Positions 1 to 8,395 of a DNA stretch of 25,988 bases are shown here, piece by piece. The stretch is from JBBKWG01 sp037968835 (lineage in GTDB: Bacteria > Pseudomonadota > Alphaproteobacteria > Rhodobacterales > Rhodobacteraceae), in NCBI GenBank assembly GCA_037968835.1, contig JBBKWG010000019.1, positions 1-25,988 of the forward strand, read 5' to 3'. A model generated the notes under the pieces. It made no database searches and was not told the origin of the DNA. It worked only from the letters and a program-made list of their open reading frames with translations. Every line of letters starts with the position of its first letter. Position 1 is the first letter of the stretch. The translations under genes and the position numbers were made by a program.

Positions 1-660
1 GTCATATTCGTCATGCAGCCGCAGCCACCGATGTGCTTCCCTTTGCGGCGTGCCTTCCGGCGAATCCTCCCACGTCTCCTGACGGCCCAATGGAGTGAGG
101 TCGAGCAGCGTCCAAGCGGTGCCCAGCGTCTCTACCCCGCGTCCCTTGGTGAAATAGGTGCGGAAGATATCGCCGTCGTCACGGATGAAGACATTGAGGC
201 CAAAATAACGCGGAACGTCGAAATCCGCACCGAAATCATCCCCCGTCTCGACCCAGGGCATCTGCCAGCCCATGCGCGCTTTGAACGCCTCGATCTGGTC
301 CAGAGGCGCGCGAGAGACGAAGACCAACGAGGTGTCGCGGGCATGCAAATGCGCCAGATGCGGCATCTGGTCGCCGACCATGCCGCACCCTGGGCACGGA
401 GCGGAATCATCTGGTTTCAGCATGTGGTGGTAGACGATGAGTTGGCGACGCCCGTCGAAAAGGTCCTCCAGCCCGACCTTGCCTGACGGCGTGATGAATT
501 CGTATGTCTTTTCGACCGTCACCCACGGCAATCGGCGCCGTTCCGCGGCCAGACGGTCATGGGCGTGGGTAAGCTTCTTTTCTTCGATCAGCAGTGCCTC
601 ACGCGCAGAATTCCAATCGTTGCGGGAAACGGTCTGCTGATGCGGGATATGATCGGACAT
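1..660 (-). CDS. DUF899 family thioredoxin-like protein (C-terminus outside the window)
   Basis: An open frame of 220 codons runs from an ATG at 658-660 leftwards off the window edge with no stop, so the C-terminus is missing. The N-terminal part (residues about 10-40) is a charged helix, followed by VTVEKTYEF and LEDLFDGRRQLIVYHHM, which is typical of DUF899. The family has a thioredoxin/AhpC-like fold. A CPGCGM motif near residue 89 resembles a redox-active cysteine pair, and the segments YFGLNVFIRDDGDIFRTYFT and GVETLGTAWTLLDLTPLGRQ also fit the family. The enzymatic role of DUF899 proteins is not established; a redox or stress function is often assumed. No strong ribosome binding site precedes the ATG. 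The 199 bases between this start and the aldolase gene (661-859) hold nothing I can recognise beyond the presumed promoter. It has no evident link to the catabolic operons beside it. Confidence 0.85.
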   Translation of the reverse strand, partial: MSDHIPHQQTVSRNDWNSAREALLIEEKKLTHAHDRLAAERRRLPWVTVEKTYEFITPSGKVGLEDLFDGRRQLIVYHHMLKPDDSAPCPGCGMVGDQMPHLAHLHARDTSLVFVSRAPLDQIEAFKARMGWQMPWVETGDDFGADFDVPRYFGLNVFIRDDGDIFRTYFTKGRGVETLGTAWTLLDLTPLGRQETWEDSPEGTPQREAHRWLRLHDEYD

Positions 661-859
661 TGGTCTGCTCGTTCGCTCGTGGCGGCAGGACGCGACTTTC
701 CGCGGTCCGGCCGCGTTCTTGGGTCAAACAGCGACAGCGTCTCTTGGGTTCCGGACATCATCAGATTTCTTTGTTCCCCGACCTCTGGTTCAAATATCAA
801 GATAAAAACTGTGCCCGTGGATTATCTGGAAAACAAACGATATCTCTGTATCGTGAAGT

Positions 860-1636
860 CTACTTAGACCCCGCCGATTTCCATCGTGCAACGCTTGCCA
901 GCGTGCCGCGTCTGAGAACAGCGGTATCGACATCTACGGCAGTAAAGCAACTGCCTGCTTCCATCGCTTCGGCCAGGAAATCATAGTCGAGCGTCAGAAA
1001 ACCAGCTGGCTTTCCTGCGGCGCGAATTCGGCGAAATGCATCGAGACAAGCACGTTTCACTTCGGGGTGACTGGCTTCGCCGGGATAGCCCAGACTGGCG
1101 GCAAGATCGGCAGGGCCGACAAAGGCGGCATCAATGCCGGGGGTCGCCAGAATATTCTCCAGATCTTCGAGTCCGGATTTAGTTTCTATCTGGACGATCA
1201 GGCAGATCTCTTCGCGCGCCCGTTTTGTGTATTCCTTCACGGCACCGAACCGCGTGGCGCGAGTAATTCCTGCGACACCGCGAATGCCCGCCGGGGCGTA
1301 GTCGACGGCCGCGGCAGCGAGGGCGGCTTCTTGAGCATTGCGCACATACGGGATGAGCAGCGATTGCGCGCCGAAATCGAGCAGTTTCTTGATCTCGGCG
1401 GGGTCGAGTGAACTTGGGCGGACAACCGTTTGCACCGGATAAGCGGACGCCGCGTGCAGGTGCCCGAGAACCGCCTTCGGGTCCATTCCCGTGTGCTCCG
1501 CATCGATCAGTAGCCAGTCGAAACCGCAACCAGCTGCCATTTCGGTCATGGTGGTGTCGTCGATAGTGCACCAGTAACCAATCTGTTGCCGCCCCTCCAG
1601 AAGCGCGGCTTTAAAGCTGTTCTTGGGCAGGTCCAT
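860..1636 (-). CDS. HpcH/HpaI-family 2-oxo acid aldolase
   Basis: This 258-residue TIM-barrel protein belongs to the HpcH/HpaI family of class II pyruvate aldolases, which cleave 4-hydroxy-2-oxo acids to pyruvate or oxaloacetate plus an aldehyde. Family residues are visible: LIDAEHTG (D45, E47, H48, with the catalytic-type His), VVRPSSLD (R73, the substrate-binding Arg), QIETKSGL (E151) and GPADLAASLG (D177); the last two carry the divalent-metal ligands. Length matches the family (about 250-265). I chose the ATG at 1634-1636. A TTG at 1646-1648 would add four residues and overlap the upstream stop, and neither start has a strong Shine-Dalgarno sequence. It is the last gene of the GntR / shikimate-dehydrogenase-like unit, so it probably handles a metabolite of the same route, but neither shikimate nor quinate breakdown to protocatechuate needs an aldolase. 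The physiological substrate cannot be told from sequence. Confidence 0.85.
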   Translation of the reverse strand: MDLPKNSFKAALLEGRQQIGYWCTIDDTTMTEMAAGCGFDWLLIDAEHTGMDPKAVLGHLHAASAYPVQTVVRPSSLDPAEIKKLLDFGAQSLLIPYVRNAQEAALAAAAVDYAPAGIRGVAGITRATRFGAVKEYTKRAREEICLIVQIETKSGLEDLENILATPGIDAAFVGPADLAASLGYPGEASHPEVKRACLDAFRRIRAAGKPAGFLTLDYDFLAEAMEAGSCFTAVDVDTAVLRRGTLASVARWKSAGSK

Positions 1637-1644
1637 ACATGGTC

Positions 1645-2490
1645 TCAATATGTTATTTCGGCAAGGTTTCGGAGTTCTTCTGACGTTGTGGATGGCAAGC
1701 CGAAGAACTCGAGATAGGCGGGGATCTGTTCGAACAACATTTCAGTGCCAAACTGAGTCTGGCAACCCCTTGCGCGTGCCGCCGCCAAAAATGGCGTGGT
1801 TTCGGAAGTCATGACCACATCTCCAACGAAGGCGTCGGGGGCGATGCGTTCAGGGTCCATCGGCAAGGGATCGTTCGGCTTCATGCCCAGGGGTGTCGCG
1901 TTGACGACAATATCGAAACCCATGGGGTCATTCGTACCCGTTGCGACAGCGAGATTGGGGAAATAGGTGCGAAGCCGATGCGCGAGTGCTTCTGCGGACG
2001 CGGAGTTGGTGTCGTAGAGTGAAAGCTGCGATACGCCGTGGGCCGCGAGCGATGCCGCGATGGCAGAACCCACGCCGCCGGCTCCGATTACAATGGCTGA
2101 GGCTCCGTCGATTTCCTTGCCTTTACGAACAAGCCCCCGGACAAAGCCTTCTCCGTCGAACATATCTCCGATGAGGCGCCCATTCTCGTCGCGGCGAACG
2201 GCATTACAGGCACCGCATATCTTCACAGTCGTAGATGTCTCGTCAAGCAACGCCACGGTCGAGACCTTGTGAGGCATCGTCACCAGCGCGCCCTCAATAT
2301 TCCCGAGATGGAAAAGCAGACGAAGAAAGTCAGGGTAGTCATCCGGCTCGCACGCCATCGGTACAACGACGACATTGACACCTGCTTTGCGGAACCATGG
2401 GTTATAGATCATCGGGGATTTGAAACTCGCCGTCGGCACGCCGAGGTGGGCGATGAAACGAGTACTTCCGGTTATGTTTGGCGGCGGCAT
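1645..2490 (-). CDS. Shikimate/quinate dehydrogenase-like protein, probably NAD-dependent
   Basis: This 281-residue protein is of the AroE superfamily, which interconverts shikimate and 3-dehydroshikimate (some members use quinate). Visible features: the substrate-binding segment FKSPMIYN (about 23-30); the active-site lysine in TMPHK (K75); GACNAV (N96); FDGEGF (D112, the catalytic Asp, in place of the usual NTDGxG context); the Rossmann loop GAGGVG (136-141); NATPLGM; and MLFEQ near the C-terminus. The second Rossmann strand ends in YDTN (acidic D160). Biosynthetic NADP-type AroE has an NRT-like motif there, so NAD use and a catabolic role are inferred. A TGAGGA Shine-Dalgarno lies 7 bases before the ATG. 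It lies downstream of the gntR gene and opposite a TRAP transporter and quiC1, which supports oxidation of imported shikimate or quinate. It is unlikely to be the housekeeping aroE. Confidence 0.85.
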   Translation of the reverse strand: MPPPNITGSTRFIAHLGVPTASFKSPMIYNPWFRKAGVNVVVVPMACEPDDYPDFLRLLFHLGNIEGALVTMPHKVSTVALLDETSTTVKICGACNAVRRDENGRLIGDMFDGEGFVRGLVRKGKEIDGASAIVIGAGGVGSAIAASLAAHGVSQLSLYDTNSASAEALAHRLRTYFPNLAVATGTNDPMGFDIVVNATPLGMKPNDPLPMDPERIAPDAFVGDVVMTSETTPFLAAARARGCQTQFGTEMLFEQIPAYLEFFGLPSTTSEELRNLAEITY

Positions 2491-2601
2491 CCTCGGATCC
2501 TCAAGATTTTTCGGCGCGACCGAATACTTTGCTGGTTAAAGTTCGAATAGTTGTGTCCCTTTCAGCAATCTCGGTCGCTAAAGATCGACGACCGACACTG
2601 T

Positions 2602-3306
2602 TCAGCGTGCCTTTTCCGGCAACGCATGCTGCAGTCGTTGGCGTAAGGCAGCTCCGGTTTTCTGTATATGCTCTTCAAGCAGTCGCGCTGCCTTGTCCGC
2701 ATCCCGACTGGTGGCAGCCAAAGCGATTGCTTCATGCTCGGCGGCAAGATCGCGTTGTTCGGCCTGAATTTGCAAGAACAAATGCCGGTAGCGATCGTTC
2801 ATGTTCATCATCTGGCGACAGAATTTCAGAAGTCGCGGCATGTCGCATCGGTCGATCAACGCCAGGTGAAATGCATTGTGTGCGTCTTCCCATTCACGGA
2901 CGCTGTCGCGGTCGTCCGGTTTCCGTTCAGTCCGGTTCAGCCGATAAAGCCGCGCCATGACGTCCGTTTCCCAGTCAAGACCACCGTTTGTTATGGCTGT
3001 TCTAAGCGCCAGTGGCTCTAGTTCCATGCGCAGCTGCGTGATTTCCGCAAGATCATCAAGCGAGATGGGTGCGACGCGGAAACCGTGCTGGTCCCTGGTT
3101 TCAACAAGTCCGTCCGCCACCAGCCGAGTTATGGCTTCGCGTAGCGACGACAGGCTCACGGAATATTCCGACCTGAGCGCATCGAGGTTTAGACGCGAAC
3201 CAGGATCGAGCCTCCCGTCAAGGATGAGTTTCCGAAGATCATCCGCGATCATGCGGGATCGTGTAGGTTTGCCCTCGCGGGTAATCGTGGTCTGATCGCT
3301 CGGCAT
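2602..3306 (-). CDS. GntR-family transcriptional regulator (FadR/FCD subfamily)
   Basis: This 234-residue regulator has an N-terminal winged helix-turn-helix (about 15-80; SRMIADDLRKLILDGRLDPG followed by SVSLSSLREAITRLVADGLV) and an all-helical FCD ligand-binding domain (about 90-225). The FCD domain shows the usual metal-binding histidines: AHNAFH, AEHEAI and EEHIQK. Length is normal for the family. The ATG at 3304-3306 is preceded by AAAGGA with 8-base spacing. The gene is divergent from dctPQM-quiC1 and lies upstream of the dehydrogenase and aldolase genes on its own strand. It is therefore the likely local regulator of both units, with shikimate, quinate or a downstream metabolite as effector (inference). 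A candidate operator lies in the 186-base divergent gap. The 111 bases between this gene and the dehydrogenase show no clear terminator. Confidence 0.88.
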   Translation of the reverse strand: MPSDQTTITREGKPTRSRMIADDLRKLILDGRLDPGSRLNLDALRSEYSVSLSSLREAITRLVADGLVETRDQHGFRVAPISLDDLAEITQLRMELEPLALRTAITNGGLDWETDVMARLYRLNRTERKPDDRDSVREWEDAHNAFHLALIDRCDMPRLLKFCRQMMNMNDRYRHLFLQIQAEQRDLAAEHEAIALAATSRDADKAARLLEEHIQKTGAALRQRLQHALPEKAR

Positions 3307-3342
3307 TGCCCATTCCTTTCGGCAAAGCTACCAGAAATGAAA

Positions 3343-3373
3343 TCGTCTACAATAGGAATAATCGATTGTACGA
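3343..3373. promoter_or_regulatory. Candidate operator for the divergent GntR regulator
   Basis: TCGTCTACAAT at 3343-3353 faces ATTGTACGA at 3365-3373. The inner arms TACAAT and ATTGTA are perfect inverted repeats separated by 11 bases, and the outer arms match apart from two extra bases on the left. The element sits in the shared upstream region of the regulator and dctP, just 5' of a plausible -35 box, as expected for an FCD-type repressor site. No binding data; the assignment is inference. Confidence 0.35.
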
Positions 3374-3386
3374 TATCTAATCGTTT

Positions 3387-3415
3387 TTGCATTGAACTTT
3401 CAAAGATGATATGAC
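3387..3415 (+). promoter_or_regulatory. Candidate sigma70-type promoter of dctPQM-quiC1
   Basis: TTGCAT at 3387-3392 and TATGAC at 3410-3415 are separated by 17 bases, in the gap upstream of dctP and immediately downstream of the inverted repeat. The predicted start would leave a leader of about 70 bases. This is only a consensus match by eye. Confidence 0.3.
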
Positions 3416-3492
3416 AGAAGCGACCCCGTTGCGCCGGTGACTGCTTTCTCCGGCAACTAAAAACCGCAAAGGTCAAACCTAGGGAGGACATA

Positions 3493-4506
3493 ATGACTTT
3501 TTCCGTTACCCGCCGGGCCGTTCTGGTCTCGGCAACTGCTACTGCTACTGCTATCGCCGTCTCGGCATTCTCCGCAGTCGCGCAAGATAAGTTCACGCTC
3601 AGAATGTCGACTCCGGCGACTGAAAGTGACCAACGCTCGCTCGCGCTCCAAGAGGTTTTTGGGTCCGCAGTCGCTGATTTTGCGACCTACGAACCTCACT
3701 ACAACTCGTCTCTCGTCGCGCAAGGCTCCGAACTTGAATCCATTGCGGCGGGTGATCTTGAAATGTCGATCACCTCGGCGCAGGAACTCGCCACCTTTTT
3801 CCCTGAATTCTCGATCTTCGCCACCGGCTACGTCCATCAGGATGCAGAGCATCAGGTCAGGGTGTTCAACGATCCGTTGATGGATCCGTTCAAACAGAAA
3901 GTCGAAGACGAACTTGGCGTAAAACTTCTGGCCGTCATGTATCTCGGTCGCCGTCATGTGAACTTGCGCCAGAGCAAAGACGAACTGACAGTCATGACCC
4001 CCGAGGATCTGGCTGGAGTTAACCTTCGGATGCCCGGAACCGACGCTTGGCAATTCCTTGGAAAAGCTCTTGGTGCCAACCCGACGCCGATGGCCTTTAC
4101 CGAGGTTTACACAGGACTCGCGACTGGATCCGTCGACGGGCAGGACAATCCGCTGCCAACGGTCGTCGATTCCAAATTCTACGAAGTGACCAAACAGATC
4201 GCACTGACGTCGCATCTCGTCGACCTCAACTATATCGCTTTCTCCAAGGAGGTGTTCGACAGTCTGACGCCGGAGCAGCAGCAAGTGGTTCAGGATGCCG
4301 CCGTCGCTACTGCGGAAAGTGGTCGCAAGAACCAGCTTCAGAAGGAAGATGAACTGGTTTCTTTCCTCGAAGAACAGGGTCTCGAAATCTACGAACCCGA
4401 CGTTGCCGCGTTCAGAACCCACGTTCAGGAACAGTATCTGAACTCCGATGCTTCCGCCGACTGGCCCGAAGGCGTTCTCGAAAAGATCAACGCATTGGGT
4501 AACTGA
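3493..4506 (+). CDS. dctP: TRAP transporter substrate-binding protein (DctP family)
   Basis: This 337-residue periplasmic solute receptor delivers a carboxylate ligand to the DctQ/DctM membrane subunits. The first 30 or so residues form a signal peptide with a twin-arginine-like start (VTRRAVLV), a Thr/Ala-rich hydrophobic stretch and cleavage after AVA. The mature protein begins QDKFTLRMST. Family landmarks include GDLEMSITSAQELATFFPEF, the LGRRHVNLR segment (with the arginine expected to bind the ligand carboxylate), LRMPGTDAWQ and TGLATGSVDGQDNPL. A strong AGGGAGGA site precedes the ATG. It is the first gene of a dctP-dctQ-dctM-quiC1 unit, so shikimate, quinate or 3-dehydroshikimate is the likely cargo (inference). 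An in-frame hexanucleotide repeat, (ACTGCT)3 at 3535-3552, encodes part of the signal peptide. Confidence 0.93.
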   Translation: MTFSVTRRAVLVSATATATAIAVSAFSAVAQDKFTLRMSTPATESDQRSLALQEVFGSAVADFATYEPHYNSSLVAQGSELESIAAGDLEMSITSAQELATFFPEFSIFATGYVHQDAEHQVRVFNDPLMDPFKQKVEDELGVKLLAVMYLGRRHVNLRQSKDELTVMTPEDLAGVNLRMPGTDAWQFLGKALGANPTPMAFTEVYTGLATGSVDGQDNPLPTVVDSKFYEVTKQIALTSHLVDLNYIAFSKEVFDSLTPEQQQVVQDAAVATAESGRKNQLQKEDELVSFLEEQGLEIYEPDVAAFRTHVQEQYLNSDASADWPEGVLEKINALGN

Positions 4507-4529
4507 CAAGCAAGCGGGAGGACGCCGCA

Positions 4530-5114
4530 GTGAACAGATTGTTCAAGGGGTTCTCCCGATTTGCAGAGTTCGTCGCGGCCATGATGATGGCCGCGATGTT
4601 CGCCACCTTCATCATCCAGATCACGATCCGCTACACCGCTCGAATTCAGTGGCTCCCGGAACAATTTCCGTTTCTAGATCCCGGCCTTTATGGCTGGACC
4701 CTGGAGTTCTGCCTGCTGATGTGGGTCTGGATCGTATTCTGGGGAAATTCCTTCGTCGTTCGCGAGCGCGATCATGTCACGTTCGACATCATCTACGTCG
4801 CTGTCTCGCCAAATGTCAGGAAATGGTTCGCGATCACGGGCAGCCTCGCCGTGGTCATTGTTCTGGTGCTGTCCATCCCTGAAACATGGGACCGCTTCAC
4901 CATCCTGCGGCTGAAACGCACCGCCACGCTGGATGTGCTCTTCGGCGAGTGGATCCGGATGCGCGACGTCTACAGCATTTACATACTGTTCATGGTGGCT
5001 GTGGCCGCCCGGTATGCGTGGCGTGCCTGGTCATCATTCCGGCACGGTGCCGAAGCTGACCTTCATCATTTCGAGGATTTGGTCGAAGACGTTCGCGTGA
5101 CGGACAAGAAATGA
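4530..5114 (+). CDS. dctQ: TRAP transporter small permease (DctQ family)
   Basis: This 194-residue membrane protein fits the four-helix DctQ family. Hydrophobic segments lie at about 13-33, 60-82, 100-120 and 145-165; WTLEFCLLMWVWIVFWGNSF is typical. The start is GTG at 4530, chosen because GGGAGGA stands 7-8 bases upstream and no better ATG fits the N-terminus. It lies 23 bases after dctP, and its stop overlaps the dctM start by four bases (ATGA), which suggests translational coupling. The protein acts with DctM in the inner membrane as part of the sodium-gradient-driven TRAP carrier. The C-terminus is charged and cytoplasmic-looking. Confidence 0.92.
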   Translation: MNRLFKGFSRFAEFVAAMMMAAMFATFIIQITIRYTARIQWLPEQFPFLDPGLYGWTLEFCLLMWVWIVFWGNSFVVRERDHVTFDIIYVAVSPNVRKWFAITGSLAVVIVLVLSIPETWDRFTILRLKRTATLDVLFGEWIRMRDVYSIYILFMVAVAARYAWRAWSSFRHGAEADLHHFEDLVEDVRVTDKK

Positions 5115-6406
5115 GCGTCGAATTCGCGCTCTGCATACTCGCTCTCTTCTTTTTCGCAGGCATTGGCGTGCCGGTGGCCTATGCGATCCTGATCGCGTCG
5201 GCTGTTTATCTTTCCGTCGGCGGGCAAAGCGTCGGTGTCGCGGGCAAAACGCTGATGGACGGGCTTTATCAAAGCTTCATTCTTCTGGCCGTGCCGCTTT
5301 TCATCGTCGCCGCCAATATCATGAACGCCGGCACGATCAGCGACCGGCTCTTGCGGTTCTGCATTGGCCTTGTCGGGCGTTTCAAGGGTGGTATGGGCCA
5401 TGTCAACGTCGTGGCCTCGCTCATCTTCTCGGGTATGTCGGGTTCCGCCGTCGCCGATGCGGCAGGTATCGGCAAGGTCATCATCGACATGATGATCAAG
5501 TCCGGCCACTACACCCGCGGATACGCTGCGGCGATCACGGCAGCCTCTGCCACCATCGGCCCGATCATCCCGCCGTCGATCCCGATGGTGCTTTACGCAC
5601 TCGTCTCGAATACCTCGATTGGAGCGCTGTTTCTTGGCGGCATCCTGCCGGGGCTGTTCATGGGCGCAGTATTGATGTTGATGAACTGGTTCATCGCCCA
5701 TCGCAGGAATTTCGGCACAGAAGAGCCGGTTCCGATGTCGGAACTGCCGGCACTCACCGTCAACGCATTCCCAGCGCTTTTGATGCCTGCAATCCTGCTT
5801 TACGGGATCTACGGCGGGGTCACGACGCCAACAGAAGCGGCAGCCGTGGCAGCCTTCTACGCCCTCATACTTGCGGCGGTGTTTTACCGGGCACTGTCGC
5901 TTCGTGCTTTCTACAATATCCTCGTCGAAAGCGCCCGGTCATCGGCGGCCGTCGGGTTGGTCATCGGCGGTGCGCTAATCCTCAACTACATCGTCGCGTC
6001 CGAGAATATTCCCGGATCCATGGCGAACGCGATGGTCGGTCTTGATATATCGCCGCTGGCATTTCTTCTGTCGGTGAACGTTCTGATCCTGCTGCTCGGC
6101 TGCGTTCTCGACGCCACCACGATCATCCTCGTCATCATTCCGCTGTTTCTGCCGACCTGCCGCGAACTTGGGATCGACCTCGTGCATTTCGGTGTCGTAG
6201 CGGTGGTAAACTGCATGATCGGGTTGATTACGCCGCCCTATGGCATCTTGCTGTTCGTGATCAACGCCGTCACGAAAATTCCTCTGGCCGAAATAATCCG
6301 CGAAGTGATCCCGTTCTTGGTAGTGTTGATCCTCGCGCTTCTGACGTTGATCCTGTTTCCTGGCATCACGCTCTTCCTTCCACGGCTGATGGGGTATCAG
6401 GGATAG
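5111..6406 (+). CDS. dctM: TRAP transporter large permease (DctM family)
   Basis: This 431-residue, highly hydrophobic protein is of normal length for DctM, the 11-12-helix transport channel. Characteristic segments are visible: SGMSGSAVADAAGIGKVIID, the ASATIGPIIPPSIPMVLYAL stretch in the first half, and GCVLDATTIILVIIPLFLP with GLITPPYGI in the second half. The two halves share the internal pseudo-repeat typical of the family. Its ATG overlaps the dctQ stop. quiC1 starts two bases after its stop, so the transporter and the dehydratase are made from one transcript. This close linkage to quiC1 is the main reason to assign a shikimate- or quinate-type substrate to the carrier. Confidence 0.94.
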   Translation: MSVEFALCILALFFFAGIGVPVAYAILIASAVYLSVGGQSVGVAGKTLMDGLYQSFILLAVPLFIVAANIMNAGTISDRLLRFCIGLVGRFKGGMGHVNVVASLIFSGMSGSAVADAAGIGKVIIDMMIKSGHYTRGYAAAITAASATIGPIIPPSIPMVLYALVSNTSIGALFLGGILPGLFMGAVLMLMNWFIAHRRNFGTEEPVPMSELPALTVNAFPALLMPAILLYGIYGGVTTPTEAAAVAAFYALILAAVFYRALSLRAFYNILVESARSSAAVGLVIGGALILNYIVASENIPGSMANAMVGLDISPLAFLLSVNVLILLLGCVLDATTIILVIIPLFLPTCRELGIDLVHFGVVAVVNCMIGLITPPYGILLFVINAVTKIPLAEIIREVIPFLVVLILALLTLILFPGITLFLPRLMGYQG

Positions 6407-6408
6407 TC

Positions 6409-8298
6409 ATGAAATTCGGCATCGCCACAGTCTCCATCTCCGGTAATCTTGGCGAGAAAATTGACGCAATCGCCGCGGCTGGATTTGATGGCATCGAGAT
6501 TTTCGAGCAGGACTTCATAGCCGATGCCGAAGGCCCGCCCGAAGTGAGGCGGCGGATCGAGGATGCCGGTCTCGAAATCATGCTGTTCCAGCCCTTTCGT
6601 GATTTCGAGGGACTTCCGAAAGATTTGCGAGCGCTCGCCTTCGACCGGGCAGAACGCAAGTTCGAACTGATGGGCAAGCTGGGCTGCGATCTTGTCCTTG
6701 TGTGCTCTTCGGTTCATCCTCAGTCGCTTGGCGGCATCGACCGTGCTGCGGACGATTTCGCCGAACTTGGGGCTCGCGCGGCGAAACACGGTATCCGCGT
6801 AGGATACGAGGCGCTGGCATGGGGACGCCACGTGTCGGACCACCGCGACGCCTGGGAAATCGTCCGCCGCGCGGATCATCCCAACTTGGGTCTCATCGTC
6901 GACAGTTTTCACACGCTTGCTCGCAAGATTGACCCGGACACGATCCGACAGATCCCGGGTGACCGCATATTCTTCGTCCAACTGGCCGACGCGCCAGCCA
7001 TCGAAATGGACCTTCTTTACTGGTCGCGCCATTTTCGGAACATGCCGGGCGAGGGCGATCTTGAAGTCGGGCGGTTCATGGCGGCAGTAATGGCAACCGG
7101 TTATTCCGGCCCCGTCAGCCTTGAGATTTTCAACGATCAGTTCCGCGGTGGATCTCCGAAGACGATTGCCGCTGACGGCTATCGTTCACTCGTGTCCCTA
7201 ATGGACGACGTGCTGAGGCGGGAACCCGAGAACGTCCCAGACCTGCCGCTCTTGCCCGCGCGAATTGACATTGTTGGCACTGCTTTCATCGAATTCGCGA
7301 GTCGAGGGGAAGAGGCGACAAGGCTTGAACAACTGCTTGAAACCTTGGGTTTCATTCATCGTGGACGTCACATCGCCAAGGACGTCGCACTTTGGCAACA
7401 GGGCGACATTCGGATCGTCGTAAACCGAGAGACGAGCGGTCATGCGGCAAGCACCTGGAACGCTCGCGGGACGACCGTGTGCGATGTCGGAATCGAGGTG
7501 TCCGACGCTACAGCGACAGTGGAGCGGGCGCGGCGACTTGGGGCAAGCGTATTCCGCCAACCCCTGGGCCCGGGCGAACTGGATATCCCGGCAATCCGGG
7601 GTCTGGGCGGAAGCATCCTCCACTTCATTGACAAGAAAAATGGTCTGTCGCGCGTCTGGGATCAGGAATTCAGCGGGGCTTCGGACGAATTTCCAACAGG
7701 TGCCGGGCTCGCGCGCATTGATCACATCGCGCAGACAATGTCCTACGACGAAATGTTGAGTTGGTCGCTTTTCTACCGCACCCTCTTTGCGATGAAGCGC
7801 GCGCCGATGGTGGACGTGATCGACCCGGATGGTCTGGTCCGAAGCCAGGCAATCGCAAGTCCAACCGGCGCATTCAGGATCACTTTGAACGGCGCTGAGA
7901 CACATCGGACTCTTGCAGGCAGCTTTCTGGCAGAGACGTTTGGCGGATCGGTGCAACACATCGCTTTCGCGACCGACGACATATTCTCAACGGCGCGACT
8001 AATGAGAGACCTTGGCTTCAAGCCTTTGGATATGCCCCCCAACTACTATGACGATCTTAACGCGCGGTTCGACATAGCGCCTGAACTTCTGCAAGAGATG
8101 ACTGCCCTCAACATTCTTTACGATCGCGACGAGGGCGGCGAGCTCTTCCAGTTTTACTCGGAAGTTTTCGCCGGAGGGATGTTTCTGGAAATTCTGGAGC
8201 GCCGAAACAACTACAGCGGCTACGGGGCGCCCAACGCACCATTTCGCATCGCCGCGCAGAAACGGAGCATGCGACCTAAGGGTGTGCCCAAACGATAG
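6409..8298 (+). CDS. quiC1: 3-dehydroshikimate dehydratase, QuiC1-type fusion
   Basis: This 629-residue two-domain protein matches bacterial QuiC1, which dehydrates 3-dehydroshikimate to protocatechuate in quinate and shikimate catabolism. Residues 1-270 are an IolE-like sugar-phosphate-isomerase TIM barrel. Its metal-binding set is intact: VGYE (E134), VDSFH (D165, H168), FFVQLAD (Q191) and VSLEIF (E239). Residues about 285-620 are a 4-hydroxyphenylpyruvate-dioxygenase-like vicinal-oxygen-chelate domain that keeps the 2-His-1-Glu set: IDHIAQT (H439), VQHIAFAT (H517) and MFLEILERR (E594). Domain order and length agree with characterised pseudomonad enzymes. The N-terminal domain is known to do the dehydration; the role of the C-terminal domain is less clear. 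The gene follows dctM by two bases. Protocatechuate ring-cleavage genes are not in this window. Confidence 0.92.
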   Translation: MKFGIATVSISGNLGEKIDAIAAAGFDGIEIFEQDFIADAEGPPEVRRRIEDAGLEIMLFQPFRDFEGLPKDLRALAFDRAERKFELMGKLGCDLVLVCSSVHPQSLGGIDRAADDFAELGARAAKHGIRVGYEALAWGRHVSDHRDAWEIVRRADHPNLGLIVDSFHTLARKIDPDTIRQIPGDRIFFVQLADAPAIEMDLLYWSRHFRNMPGEGDLEVGRFMAAVMATGYSGPVSLEIFNDQFRGGSPKTIAADGYRSLVSLMDDVLRREPENVPDLPLLPARIDIVGTAFIEFASRGEEATRLEQLLETLGFIHRGRHIAKDVALWQQGDIRIVVNRETSGHAASTWNARGTTVCDVGIEVSDATATVERARRLGASVFRQPLGPGELDIPAIRGLGGSILHFIDKKNGLSRVWDQEFSGASDEFPTGAGLARIDHIAQTMSYDEMLSWSLFYRTLFAMKRAPMVDVIDPDGLVRSQAIASPTGAFRITLNGAETHRTLAGSFLAETFGGSVQHIAFATDDIFSTARLMRDLGFKPLDMPPNYYDDLNARFDIAPELLQEMTALNILYDRDEGGELFQFYSEVFAGGMFLEILERRNNYSGYGAPNAPFRIAAQKRSMRPKGVPKR

Positions 8299-8395
8299 CC
8301 CCGAACATCGTGGGCGCAGCCCAGATCCTTTCGCAACGCTTAATAGATCTGTCGCCGAACAATCTTGCTCGCGCGTATCTTCCAACCTAGCACGA

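Noticed and set aside
3457..4509. 350-codon open frame antisense to dctP
   Set aside because: It mirrors the whole dctP gene, has no recognisable domain and no ribosome site. Long antisense frames are expected in GC-rich DNA.
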